Shown: one piece after another, positions 7,538 to 14,466 of the stretch
How the letters are laid out: each line of letters starts with the position of its first letter
Position numbering within the stretch: position 1 is the stretch's first letter
Assembly: GCA_964613055.1 (NCBI GenBank)
Contig: CAZTGD010000041.1
Location: 1 to 16,353 of the forward strand
Direction of reading: 5' to 3'
From: JAXGMQ01 sp964613055
GTDB taxonomy: Bacteria; Caldisericota; Caldisericia; JAAYUI01
Length of the DNA stretch: 16,353 nt
Notes under the pieces: generated by a model
What the model was told of the DNA's origin: nothing
The model's input: the letters and a program-made list of their open reading frames with translations, nothing else
The model's database searches: none
Translations under genes and position numbers: made by a program

Positions 7538-8686
7538 TCAATCAAGTGAAATATGAATCTCTTCAGGCTCTACTGTCTCTTCTCCGTTCCAGTATCTCCA
7601 TAATACTATCTGTCTGTTGGGGTTGCGCAGGAATATAGATTCACCTTTTGAATCCTTGGTAATAAAGTTGTGGTATAACAGTGCCAGTAAATCATATGAA
7701 CCATCTTCATTATATATAATCCAGTGGTCAAAATCTTTATCTGGATCCGGGGTATGAAGCCATACTCTTACTTCTGAAGTGTGAACTCCAAGTGTTACAT
7801 CTGGAAAGAAGAATCTATGATCTGACCAGTTACTAGGTGCATTTTCATCCATCAAAGAATAGCCGTCAAGGTCTAAATACTCTATTGAAGGGTTAGAATT
7901 CCACGACAATGTTATTTTATTCCCTTTGGTATAACATTTGTCATCATCAGATTTATCATCGCTGTATGGTGTCAATGCTAGCTTTATGTTATCCTCAAGG
8001 TTGTCTACTGCCCATAGTGTATCACCTTCCGGTGGGCTGTTGTAGCATTTTACTGCTGCTTGTGTGTATTGTTTGCCTTTTTCTTTGTATGGTTCGTATT
8101 CCGAATCACTTACGAATCTAGATAGCGCTGGTATTGAAAGTCCGTGTTCTATGAGAGACTGTCCAAGGTCTTCTTGAACTAAATCACTATCCTCTTGTGT
8201 ATCACTTTCGACGTCTTCATTCTCTGTGTTATCATCATATTGTATTGGTCTACGTGTTACAAATGCTAATGCTCTGTTGTTGTCACCATTGCCAATGTAC
8301 TCGATTTGATACATGTACTCTATTCTTTCCTGAGTATCTGGATTTTCTGTATGGGTTTCAGGATCATTCGATCCAAGGAAGTCCTCTGTGAAGTGTTTAG
8401 CAGATAGCCAGCTTGCCTGGTCTCTTTTCTCTGCACAGTTAATACCAGCTACCCTGATTGGAACGTAATCATCATCATTCTTTAGCTCTCTTACTGGTAG
8501 TGATTCATGTATTGGTTTTATATTGAATGTATCACCATCCGTAACTTCAATAATATCTTCCTGAGCAAGCTCTATTATCAAGGGTAGCCCGTTATCGCTT
8601 TCACCTGATGCAAAGCTTGCTGTTGTTGTCAGCAAAAGTGAAATCAACACAATTGACGTAATCCATTTGAGTCTGTTTCTATTCAT
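7538..8686 (-). CDS. Secreted staphylococcal-nuclease-like protein with lamin-tail-like domain
   Basis: 382-aa exported protein with a signal peptide (about 1-26, ASFA|SG). The SNase/thermonuclease domain spans about 43-215: TDGDTF (D50, D52), IRVAGINCAEKR (R78 and E86 match catalytic Arg35 and Glu43 of S. aureus nuclease, with the same spacing of 8), and NNRALAFV (R138 matching Arg87). It would cleave DNA/RNA in a Ca2+-dependent way outside the cell. Relative to the common GIN(C/A)PE loop it has Ala for Pro. A very acidic insert (about 150-173) interrupts the domain. Residues about 255-375 (LDLDGYSL.D, HRFFFPDVTL, VRVWLHT, ILLWRYW-like end) resemble a lamin-tail domain, often fused to SNases. 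The start at 8686 is chosen over an in-frame ATG 15 codons upstream because AGGAG precedes it and the signal peptide begins there. It converges on the large Cys-rich gene with a 65-bp gap and no clear terminator. Confidence 0.85.
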   Translation of the reverse strand: MNRNRLKWITSIVLISLLLTTTASFASGESDNGLPLIIELAQEDIIEVTDGDTFNIKPIHESLPVRELKNDDDYVPIRVAGINCAEKRDQASWLSAKHFTEDFLGSNDPETHTENPDTQERIEYMYQIEYIGNGDNNRALAFVTRRPIQYDDNTENEDVESDTQEDSDLVQEDLGQSLIEHGLSIPALSRFVSDSEYEPYKEKGKQYTQAAVKCYNSPPEGDTLWAVDNLEDNIKLALTPYSDDKSDDDKCYTKGNKITLSWNSNPSIEYLDLDGYSLMDENAPSNWSDHRFFFPDVTLGVHTSEVRVWLHTPDPDKDFDHWIIYNEDGSYDLLALLYHNFITKDSKGESIFLRNPNRQIVLWRYWNGEETVEPEEIHISLD

Positions 8687-8929
8687 TCTTTTTCTCCTTT
8701 TGTTATTTGTTTCAAAAGCAAATGCTATCATAGCACGCGATATTTTATCCGAAAGAGCTATTGATAATAATACACGAATGTTATAGGAATATTGATTCTT
8801 TCAGTGAGTTAGATTTCTAACTTAGATGGATTCATTATTTTTAACAAACCCTTACTGATACAGGGGTTGTAGTATAATTTCTGTCTGCTGTTTAACATGT
8901 GATTATGTATAAGGTTAACGTGCTAACTG
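8687..8929. other. Intergenic region between nuclease and Res genes
   Basis: 243 bp holding the nuclease 5' leader and the Res 3' end. Besides the hairpin at 8844-8870 there is a perfect inverted repeat AGTTAG-ATTT-CTAACT at 8807-8822, about 120 bp upstream of the nuclease start, which could be an operator. I see no convincing promoter for the nuclease gene. Confidence 0.4.
8844..8870 (-). terminator. Possible terminator hairpin downstream of res
   Basis: The inverted repeat ACAAACCCT - 9 nt - AGGGGTTGT (8 of 9 pairs) lies about 60 bp past the Res stop codon. On the minus strand it is followed by TTAAAAATAA rather than a clean T-run, so it is at best a weak terminator. Confidence 0.35.
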
Positions 8930-11668
8930 TCACTTATATTCATTAAACGTTTCAATCAAATCATCAAAGCTTGTTGGTCTGTATTTCTTAAAACTTGTAT
9001 CCGGCACAAAGATATAGTCATATTCAATTTCTTCTTGCACTCTGTTAAGGTTCTCACACCACTCTCTTAAAGCTTCCATCTTAAGAGGCACATCTATACC
9101 AACTAACCCCTTCGTTTCTATTACATATTCCTTGTCGTCACTGGTTTTAACCATAAAATCAGGATGATACTTGCCGGGTAGCGCATTAACTTTGATATAA
9201 TCAATTGAAAACTCCATTTGCTCTCTGTAGTTGTATGTCCATTTAATTACATCATGACAGGAATCGAGAAACTTCGCAAACTCTACCTCAAACCCACTAT
9301 CACATGCTATGATGTTGAAAGCACACTTTTTTGGATTTCTGTATATATGCCTGCGAGTCTTGGTTTTTCTAAAAGCTCTTGTATCAGATAGTTTGATATG
9401 CTTTATGATTGGCCTGCATACGTTAGGTTTAATAATCTTATCGCTGATAAATCTTTGAAATGTGTCAACAATTGTTTTATGGACAATATTTTCAGACAGA
9501 TTTCGTATTACATTTGGATCATCTATGTCAACTTCTTCACCAAACAAATAATCTCTAATAAATGTCTTGAGTTTCCCAAACAGCTCTACTTTCAAAGCAC
9601 TCCCAAAATGATATCTTCTATCTAAGTCTCTGATGTAGTATTTGATTATATTTGTCATGTCAGCATCTTGTGGATTATCTAGCGTTATTCGATAAACCTC
9701 TGCATCAGTTTCAAAATCCTTGAATACAATCTCCTTTTGTTCTTCTTCCGAAAATTGCTTTAACTTTACTGGCTTAAACTCAAATTCACTAACATCAAGC
9801 TCCTTGATACTGCTAAGGTCTCTTCTTACGGCTGGAGTTACAACTGGAAATGACATGTCAAGCTTAGTAATTGGTTTTTCCTCATTCTCTTTTTCAACCT
9901 CTACAACAACAGCTGACAGAGGATCAGTATTCTGATCAATCCTCCTGTAACCAAGCTTTACACCTTCATTCTTGATCGATTCAATAAACTCCATAAATGC
10001 CTTTGTGCCAATTACACAAAGCAATTCATTGTCATATAACTCCTGGTCATCCCCTGTTGTTTCGTCTGAATCCTCTATATCAAAGAACATTCTTCGAAGT
10101 CCCCTACCAAGGGTTTGTTCAGGGAGTATGTTGCTTTTTGAGGAGTATGCTCGCAACCCCACAATTGTTGTAACATTGCGAACATCCCAACCTTCTTTAA
10201 GCATCATTACGGAAACAATTGCCTTAAAAGGACTTTCCCAGCTGTCAATCTTTCTTGCTTGCTCACGCAGTTTTTCCAACTCATCTTTTTTCTTTCCCGA
10301 TTGCGCTTCAGAAATCTCACCATTACGTTTTGTGTGAATTGTAAGTACAGAACCTTCAAGCTCTCTGTAATTCGATTCGATATACTCTGCAACCCTATCA
10401 CAATGACGTGTGTCATCGGTCATAACAAACAACACAGATTTCTTACCCAGTTTCTTGTTCACATCATAAACCTTTCTCCATTCTTGTACTCCAAGGTCTA
10501 TGTAATCCTTGTATTTATCAACATATTTAATGCTCTTCTTTTCCTTCAGTTTCTCTCTGCTTGGACCATCAGGGAGGATTGGATGCTTGACTACATCCTG
10601 TGCAATCGCTTCAACAAGAGGATAATCACAAATAGTCTGTACAAATATTGATCCTTTTTCATGCTTTGGAGTTGCTGTCACATCAATCTGCATGGAAAGA
10701 CCAGTACCCTTTTGTATAAGGTTATTGTGAATATCGAGAATACATTCGTACCACGCGAGTTTTTCATTGTGTATGTGATGTGCTTCGTCATTTAGGATAA
10801 CAAGCTCATCAATGTCCCTAACAATTTCTCCCAAATCAACGGTTGAGTCTGTTGTTGATGAAACGGGTTTTGACCCACAAAAGTATTCCATTGTATTTTC
10901 ATCATTTGCAGAGGGTTCATTTTCGTCACTCATATAAACCCTGTGGATATTTGTAACAAACAGATTGCCTGTTTTTTGTGTTATATGCACTTCATCCTGT
11001 ATGTGAACATCCAACTGGAAATCATGTCTCCAGTCTCTACCCTCAAAACCATCATCTGGAAGAATCGGGTCTTCAAAAAATATCTTCAATCCATCAAAAT
11101 CTTTCCTGATTCTATCAAGCACGATTATGTTGGGTGTAATTACCAAAACATTCCTTGACATAGTCGAATCAGGTTCATACGTCTTGTGAAAAAATGACCA
11201 AGCGAGCAGAATTGCCAATACCTTTGTCTTTCCAGACCCAGTAGCCATTTTAATGACATACCTTTGCCAGCTTTCAGATTGAGGGAACAGTGATTCAGTG
11301 ACCTCATCATCACCTGTGAATCTCACCATCTCTTTAGACTGCTTAACTCCCTCTATTTCATGAAGGTATATGACCGTTTCAACTGCCTCACGTTGCGCAA
11401 AGTAGTACTTGAATTCATGATCAACACCACCAGAATTTACTAAATGAGTTTTTTTAAACCACCAGTTCAAAAGTGATTTGCTGGTTGCAGAAGCTCCTTC
11501 GTATCCATTCTCACGCCACTTCTTTACAAGTTGGCGTAATTTTGGAACAAGTGGTGGAAGGAGCTTCTCTTTACCCATATCCATTTCTAATTTTCTTCCT
11601 GGGTACCACCTAAGCTTTGGATCAAGTATCTCAAACGGCGTTCTTGGGAACTCTTCAGACAGTGGCAT
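8930..11668 (-). CDS. res: Type III-like restriction enzyme Res subunit (SF2 helicase plus PD-ExK nuclease)
   Basis: 912-aa ATP-dependent translocase-nuclease that would cut DNA when the partner methyltransferase recognises an unmodified site. Motifs: Walker A ATGSGKT (142-148), DEAH box NDEAHH (293-298), motif III TAT (331-333), GWDVRNV (493-499), QTLGRGLRR (518-526), and a C-terminal PD-(D/E)xK nuclease with P836-D837...E851-x-K853 (YHPDFMV, VIETKG). Length and domain order fit Type III Res. The start at 11668 is preferred to an in-frame codon 19 residues upstream because AAAGGAG sits 6 nt before it. Its first bases overlap a 41-aa small ORF by 14 nt, suggesting translational coupling. Unlike many Type III loci, where mod and res abut or overlap, Mod ends about 500 bp upstream and the gap holds two promoter-hairpin units, so Res may have its own promoter. 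Confidence 0.9.
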   Translation of the reverse strand: MPLSEEFPRTPFEILDPKLRWYPGRKLEMDMGKEKLLPPLVPKLRQLVKKWRENGYEGASATSKSLLNWWFKKTHLVNSGGVDHEFKYYFAQREAVETVIYLHEIEGVKQSKEMVRFTGDDEVTESLFPQSESWQRYVIKMATGSGKTKVLAILLAWSFFHKTYEPDSTMSRNVLVITPNIIVLDRIRKDFDGLKIFFEDPILPDDGFEGRDWRHDFQLDVHIQDEVHITQKTGNLFVTNIHRVYMSDENEPSANDENTMEYFCGSKPVSSTTDSTVDLGEIVRDIDELVILNDEAHHIHNEKLAWYECILDIHNNLIQKGTGLSMQIDVTATPKHEKGSIFVQTICDYPLVEAIAQDVVKHPILPDGPSREKLKEKKSIKYVDKYKDYIDLGVQEWRKVYDVNKKLGKKSVLFVMTDDTRHCDRVAEYIESNYRELEGSVLTIHTKRNGEISEAQSGKKKDELEKLREQARKIDSWESPFKAIVSVMMLKEGWDVRNVTTIVGLRAYSSKSNILPEQTLGRGLRRMFFDIEDSDETTGDDQELYDNELLCVIGTKAFMEFIESIKNEGVKLGYRRIDQNTDPLSAVVVEVEKENEEKPITKLDMSFPVVTPAVRRDLSSIKELDVSEFEFKPVKLKQFSEEEQKEIVFKDFETDAEVYRITLDNPQDADMTNIIKYYIRDLDRRYHFGSALKVELFGKLKTFIRDYLFGEEVDIDDPNVIRNLSENIVHKTIVDTFQRFISDKIIKPNVCRPIIKHIKLSDTRAFRKTKTRRHIYRNPKKCAFNIIACDSGFEVEFAKFLDSCHDVIKWTYNYREQMEFSIDYIKVNALPGKYHPDFMVKTSDDKEYVIETKGLVGIDVPLKMEALREWCENLNRVQEEIEYDYIFVPDTSFKKYRPTSFDDLIETFNEYK

Positions 11669-11780
11669 GTTTAGCTCCTTTCGATTCCTCATCATCAGTC
11701 CATAAAGGTGACTTCTCCCAGTCATTTGGAAAACCTATAACATCTTTTGGCACAATTAAAAATTCATTTAAGTTACTCAT
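11655..11780 (-). CDS. 41-aa small ORF overlapping the res start
   Basis: A short frame begins MSNLNEFLIVPKDVIGFPND and ends DDEESKGAKHATV. It has a strong ribosome binding site (GGGAGG, 4 nt before the ATG at 11780) and its stop overlaps the Res start by 14 nt in a different frame, the usual arrangement for coupled genes. It lies 15 nt after the U-tract of the second hairpin unit. I recognise no family. It could be a leader peptide, a small regulator or subunit of the restriction enzyme, or the displaced N-terminus of an ancestral longer Res separated by a frameshift. Confidence 0.5.
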   Translation of the reverse strand: MSNLNEFLIVPKDVIGFPNDWEKSPLWTDDEESKGAKHATV

Positions 11781-11794
11781 AAAACCTCCCAAAT

Positions 11795-11848
11795 AAAAAA
11801 ATCCCGCCCGATTTCTGCATCGTCGAGAGGCCCGGCGGGAGTTGCTAC
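11795..11848 (-). ncRNA. Candidate small RNA unit 2 (hairpin with U-tract), proximal to res
   Basis: The predicted transcript of about 53 nt begins near GTAG (11848). It has an 8-nt 5' end, a 7-bp perfect stem UCCCGCC/GGCGGGA (11834-11840 with 11802-11808), a 25-nt loop (11809-11833) and a 7-nt U-run (11795-11801). It aligns without gaps to unit 1, 111 bp away, at about 60% identity. Loop positions 3-8 (GCCUCU), A14, GC16-17, AAA20-22 and C24 are kept. Because the hairpin sits between its promoter and the ribosome binding site of the small ORF upstream of res, it may equally be an attenuator in the res leader. I recognise no known RNA family. Confidence 0.55.
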
Positions 11849-11852
11849 CGTC

Positions 11853-11881
11853 CTTATACACCCATTTGCATACGGTGTCAA
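11853..11881 (-). promoter_or_regulatory. Near-consensus sigma70 promoter of unit 2 / res
   Basis: TTGACA (11876-11881), a 17-bp spacer and TATAAG (11853-11858) on the minus strand. The -35 box is perfect, the spacing is ideal and the -10 box has five of six consensus bases. Initiation is expected near 11846-11848, directly ahead of the hairpin. Confidence 0.75.
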
Positions 11882-11906
11882 GTGGGTTGGATAACCTGCA
11901 CATAAT

Positions 11907-11959
11907 AAAAAAGCGCACCTGGTTTGAGCTTGAATCAGAGGCTTGGTACGCGCTACTAC
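11907..11959 (-). ncRNA. Candidate small RNA unit 1 (hairpin with U-tract), distal copy
   Basis: The predicted transcript of about 53 nt begins near GTAG (11959). It has an 8-nt 5' end, a 7-bp stem GCGUACC/GGUGCGC (11945-11951 with 11913-11919, one G-U pair), a 25-nt loop (11920-11944) and a 6-nt U-run (11907-11912). Every element has the same length as in unit 2. Four of the seven stem pairs differ between copies yet stay paired (G-C to U-A, G-C to C-G, U-G to C-G, A-U to G-C). This transcript would end before the unit 2 promoter, so it looks like a free-standing RNA rather than a leader. Confidence 0.6.
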
Positions 11960-11963
11960 ATAT

Positions 11964-11992
11964 AATATACATCTGCACAGCATAGCTGTCAA
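11964..11992 (-). promoter_or_regulatory. Near-consensus sigma70 promoter of unit 1
   Basis: TTGACA (11987-11992), a 17-bp spacer and TATATT (11964-11969) on the minus strand, exactly 111 bp from the matching boxes of unit 2. In both units four bases separate the -10 box from the GTAG at the expected transcript start. Confidence 0.75.
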
Positions 11993-12070
11993 GTTAAGCC
12001 ACAATAAACGAAGGAGTATTGTCAAACCCACGTCTTTGAATAGAAAACAGTGTGTTTTGGTGTTCACTGG

Positions 12071-12121
12071 ATTCCCGCTTTCGCGGGAATGACGGAGTGT
12101 GGAGCGGGAATGACGGAGTGT
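12071..12121. repeat. GCGGGAATGACGG-type intergenic palindrome and direct repeat
   Basis: ATTCCCGC-TTTC-GCGGGAAT (12071-12090) is a perfect 8-bp hairpin with a 4-nt loop. GCGGGAATGACGGAGTGT occurs at 12083-12100 and again at 12104-12121, a 21-bp period. This is the dispersed repeat that often yields spurious HSRESGNP translations in bacterial genomes. It lies just downstream of the methyltransferase stop codon. Confidence 0.8.
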
Positions 12122-12177
12122 AGAGGGGAGATGACAAAGGTGGTTTTGTACATGACAGCATGAAGGATTGACCACAC

Positions 12178-14421
12178 TTAAGACCATCTCCATATCTTGC
12201 GTTTTGTCATCGTATCATTACCAAATATATCCACCACCTTAACAGCCACCGTGCGTTCCCTGCGATCCTTGCCAAGCTCCACAAAGGGTGTCTCAAGCTC
12301 CAGAGACCGATCACGCTTTGTGCGGAAGGACTGCCATTCATTCTCAAAAATAAAGTCGCCTCCCTTGCTTTTCCTGCGTTCATAGTCAAAATCAACCGCC
12401 CAATAGTCAACCCAGTCTGTCCACTTGTCGGTCAGCACCTTGCTGTGGGTGTGACCGTTCTTATCCTTTGAATATTCAATCACTTTACCCTTTTCAACAA
12501 CAACCTTTGACCGTTTGTTCTTCAGATCCTCAGCAGGAATAAAGTCTGTATCCTGTGAATAGAACACGGCGAAGTCAGTCAGCTTGATTGAGAATGTGTC
12601 ACCCTTTAGCTTGTGGTCAATCTCGATGTATGGCACCTCATAGAAAACCACCTGGTCACGCTCCACAGCACGCTTGTCAAAGACCTCACGTGGTATGTTG
12701 CGAAGAGACAGATCGATGCCCTTGTCTCTGGCTTCCTCCTGCTTTGCTGGAGCTAGGCTCATCTCAAAGTCAAAACCAAGCACATCAACGCCTGTGATTC
12801 GTCTCTTTTTACACTCAAGCAAAATTTCGTCTATCATATAGCTATCCACCTGGTAGTTGACAGGACCAACCACCACCATGCGACCAGCTTTTTTGCCGTG
12901 GAAGTTAACAAACCCTGTTACCGGTTGGGCGTGATAGGCAGAAAGAATCAGCTCCACAAAATCTCGCTCACGTTTTTCCAGCTCTGCTACCTGCTGACCG
13001 TCTCTGGAGTCTGGGTCGAGTCCCACATAGTGCTGACGCTCGTAGTGACCGAGGTTGAGAATCTCGAAGGCGCGGTATGGATTACCCTCCTGCTTCAGTT
13101 CACGCTGTACACCAATCATGCGTTTGCGTGTGGTGTGGATTGCAAACTTGCCAAGGTCTGTGCCTATCCATTTTCTACCAAGTTTTTCTGCAACAGCAAG
13201 GGTTGTGCCACTTCCACAGAAAAAGTCGGCTACAAGGTCACCTTCATTGGAGCTTGCTTTGATTATACGTTCTAACAACGCCTCTGGTTTTTGGGTAGCG
13301 TACCCTAATCTTTCTTTTGCTTGAGGGTTTATTGGTGGAATTTTGTACCAAAGAGATTGTATAGGTCTACCGTTCCACTCATCTAAATATTGTTTCCTTT
13401 GAATTCTTTGAGTTTTCTTTTTTGGGAAAACCAGTTTACTTTCTTTGTCCCATCGTTCCATTGTAGATTGCGAGCATGACCAACCATTCTTTGGTGGATT
13501 GAATCCTTTATATGTATAAACTAATGTAGGACTATATGATGGACTAACAATTGGGCTAAGCCTATACTTTCTTCCAGATTCATCAATATATTTAAATCTC
13601 TCGATTACATATTCTTCTGTTCCTTCCTTGGATAAAGGTGGAGCAAATATATAGTTATTGTTTTTTGAATAAAATAATATTGAATCAGTCACTACACCAA
13701 ATTGTTTTGATTGAGCAAGAACGCCAGATCTTCTTTTCCAGATTATTTCATTAATGAAGTTTTTGGAGGAGAAAACTTCATCCAAAAGTAATCTTAAAAA
13801 TGAATTAGCTCTCCAGTCGCAGTGTACATATATACTGCCGTTGTCTGCCAGCAGGTCACGCATGAGCTTCAGCCTTTCATATATCATAGCAAGATAGCTG
13901 TCCGTGCCATGCCCCCACGTGTCTCGATATGCGATCTCCTCTATTATGCCGGGATGTTTTGTAAACGACTCCCCTCCCACCTCAATGTCCATAGAGAAAT
14001 CCGCACCAACATCAAACGGCGGGTCGATGTAAATGAGTTTCAGACCGCCAGCATCCTCTATCTGTTTCCTCATTTCTCCACTCTTAAGTGACGAAAGAAT
14101 GAGCTTGTTGTCTCCCCAGATGAGTTTGTTTGTCCAGCCTGAGGTTTGTCTGCCCGTGGCTGGATCAACCCCCACTGCAAGCTTCTGTGGGTCTGTTCCA
14201 ACCCTGGGTTCATCTATATGCTCGATGCTCTGAAAGGGCAGTGCTACTCTGGTCACATCCCCCGATTTGCCGTTCCAGACAAGCTCCACCTGTCTCTTGC
14301 TCTCAAAAAGAAGGAATCTGTATTTGTCTGGGAGTGGTGTGCCTTCGGCTACCAGCTTTGTAATCTCTTCTATTTCAGCCTCGGTCAGGTTCAGCTCATT
14401 TCTCTTGTATCCATTTGCCAT
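12178..14421 (-). CDS. mod: Beta-class DNA methyltransferase (Type III-like Mod subunit)
   Basis: 747-aa site-specific amino-methyltransferase (probably N6-adenine) using S-adenosylmethionine; it would protect host DNA and give the restriction complex its specificity. Motif IV DPPF (133-136) precedes motif X (ATQKPEALLERII, 375-387) and the SAM-binding motif I DFFCGSGTT (399-407), the permuted beta-class order. Residues about 210-375 between them should be the target-recognition domain. The DNA coding for them is strikingly AT-rich: two sampled 60-bp lines (13381, 13621) are 27% and 25% GC, against 57% and 55% in flanking lines (12961, 14101). The C-terminal 300 residues (VVGPVNYQVDSYMIDEILLE, VDYWAVDFDYE, VDIFGNDT) are a Mod-specific extension. 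Start: AGGTG-type ribosome binding site before the ATG, 45 bp after the DUF262 gene. The Res partner is downstream. Confidence 0.92.
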   Translation of the reverse strand: MANGYKRNELNLTEAEIEEITKLVAEGTPLPDKYRFLLFESKRQVELVWNGKSGDVTRVALPFQSIEHIDEPRVGTDPQKLAVGVDPATGRQTSGWTNKLIWGDNKLILSSLKSGEMRKQIEDAGGLKLIYIDPPFDVGADFSMDIEVGGESFTKHPGIIEEIAYRDTWGHGTDSYLAMIYERLKLMRDLLADNGSIYVHCDWRANSFLRLLLDEVFSSKNFINEIIWKRRSGVLAQSKQFGVVTDSILFYSKNNNYIFAPPLSKEGTEEYVIERFKYIDESGRKYRLSPIVSPSYSPTLVYTYKGFNPPKNGWSCSQSTMERWDKESKLVFPKKKTQRIQRKQYLDEWNGRPIQSLWYKIPPINPQAKERLGYATQKPEALLERIIKASSNEGDLVADFFCGSGTTLAVAEKLGRKWIGTDLGKFAIHTTRKRMIGVQRELKQEGNPYRAFEILNLGHYERQHYVGLDPDSRDGQQVAELEKRERDFVELILSAYHAQPVTGFVNFHGKKAGRMVVVGPVNYQVDSYMIDEILLECKKRRITGVDVLGFDFEMSLAPAKQEEARDKGIDLSLRNIPREVFDKRAVERDQVVFYEVPYIEIDHKLKGDTFSIKLTDFAVFYSQDTDFIPAEDLKNKRSKVVVEKGKVIEYSKDKNGHTHSKVLTDKWTDWVDYWAVDFDYERRKSKGGDFIFENEWQSFRTKRDRSLELETPFVELGKDRRERTVAVKVVDIFGNDTMTKRKIWRWS

Positions 14422-14466
14422 TCAGCACCTCATGTTCAATAGCTTAAATACTAATCTATCCAATAA

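Larger units (their letters stand above)
11781..12177. other. Unusually long gap between mod and res
   Basis: 397 bp without a supported gene except the small-RNA-like units. In the direction of transcription it contains a GCGGGAAT palindromic/direct repeat block (12071-12121), an inverted repeat ACAATA-N10-TATTGT (12001-12022), then two tandem promoter-hairpin units in register 111 bp apart (11907-11992 and 11795-11881). The long frame crossing it, with HSRESGNP-like translation, is a product of the repeat and not a gene. Confidence 0.7.

Noticed and set aside
11669..11725. Upstream in-frame start for Res adding 19 residues
   Set aside because: No ribosome binding site is seen there, whereas AAAGGAG precedes the ATG at 11668.
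11907..12000. Integron attC site or tRNA in the mod-res gap
   Set aside because: No cloverleaf, no attC core sites and no integrase are seen; the promoter plus hairpin plus U-tract explains the structure better.
11777..12193. 138-codon minus-strand frame across the mod-res gap
   Set aside because: Its middle is the HSRESGNP-type translation of a dispersed repeat, and it runs through both promoter-hairpin units.
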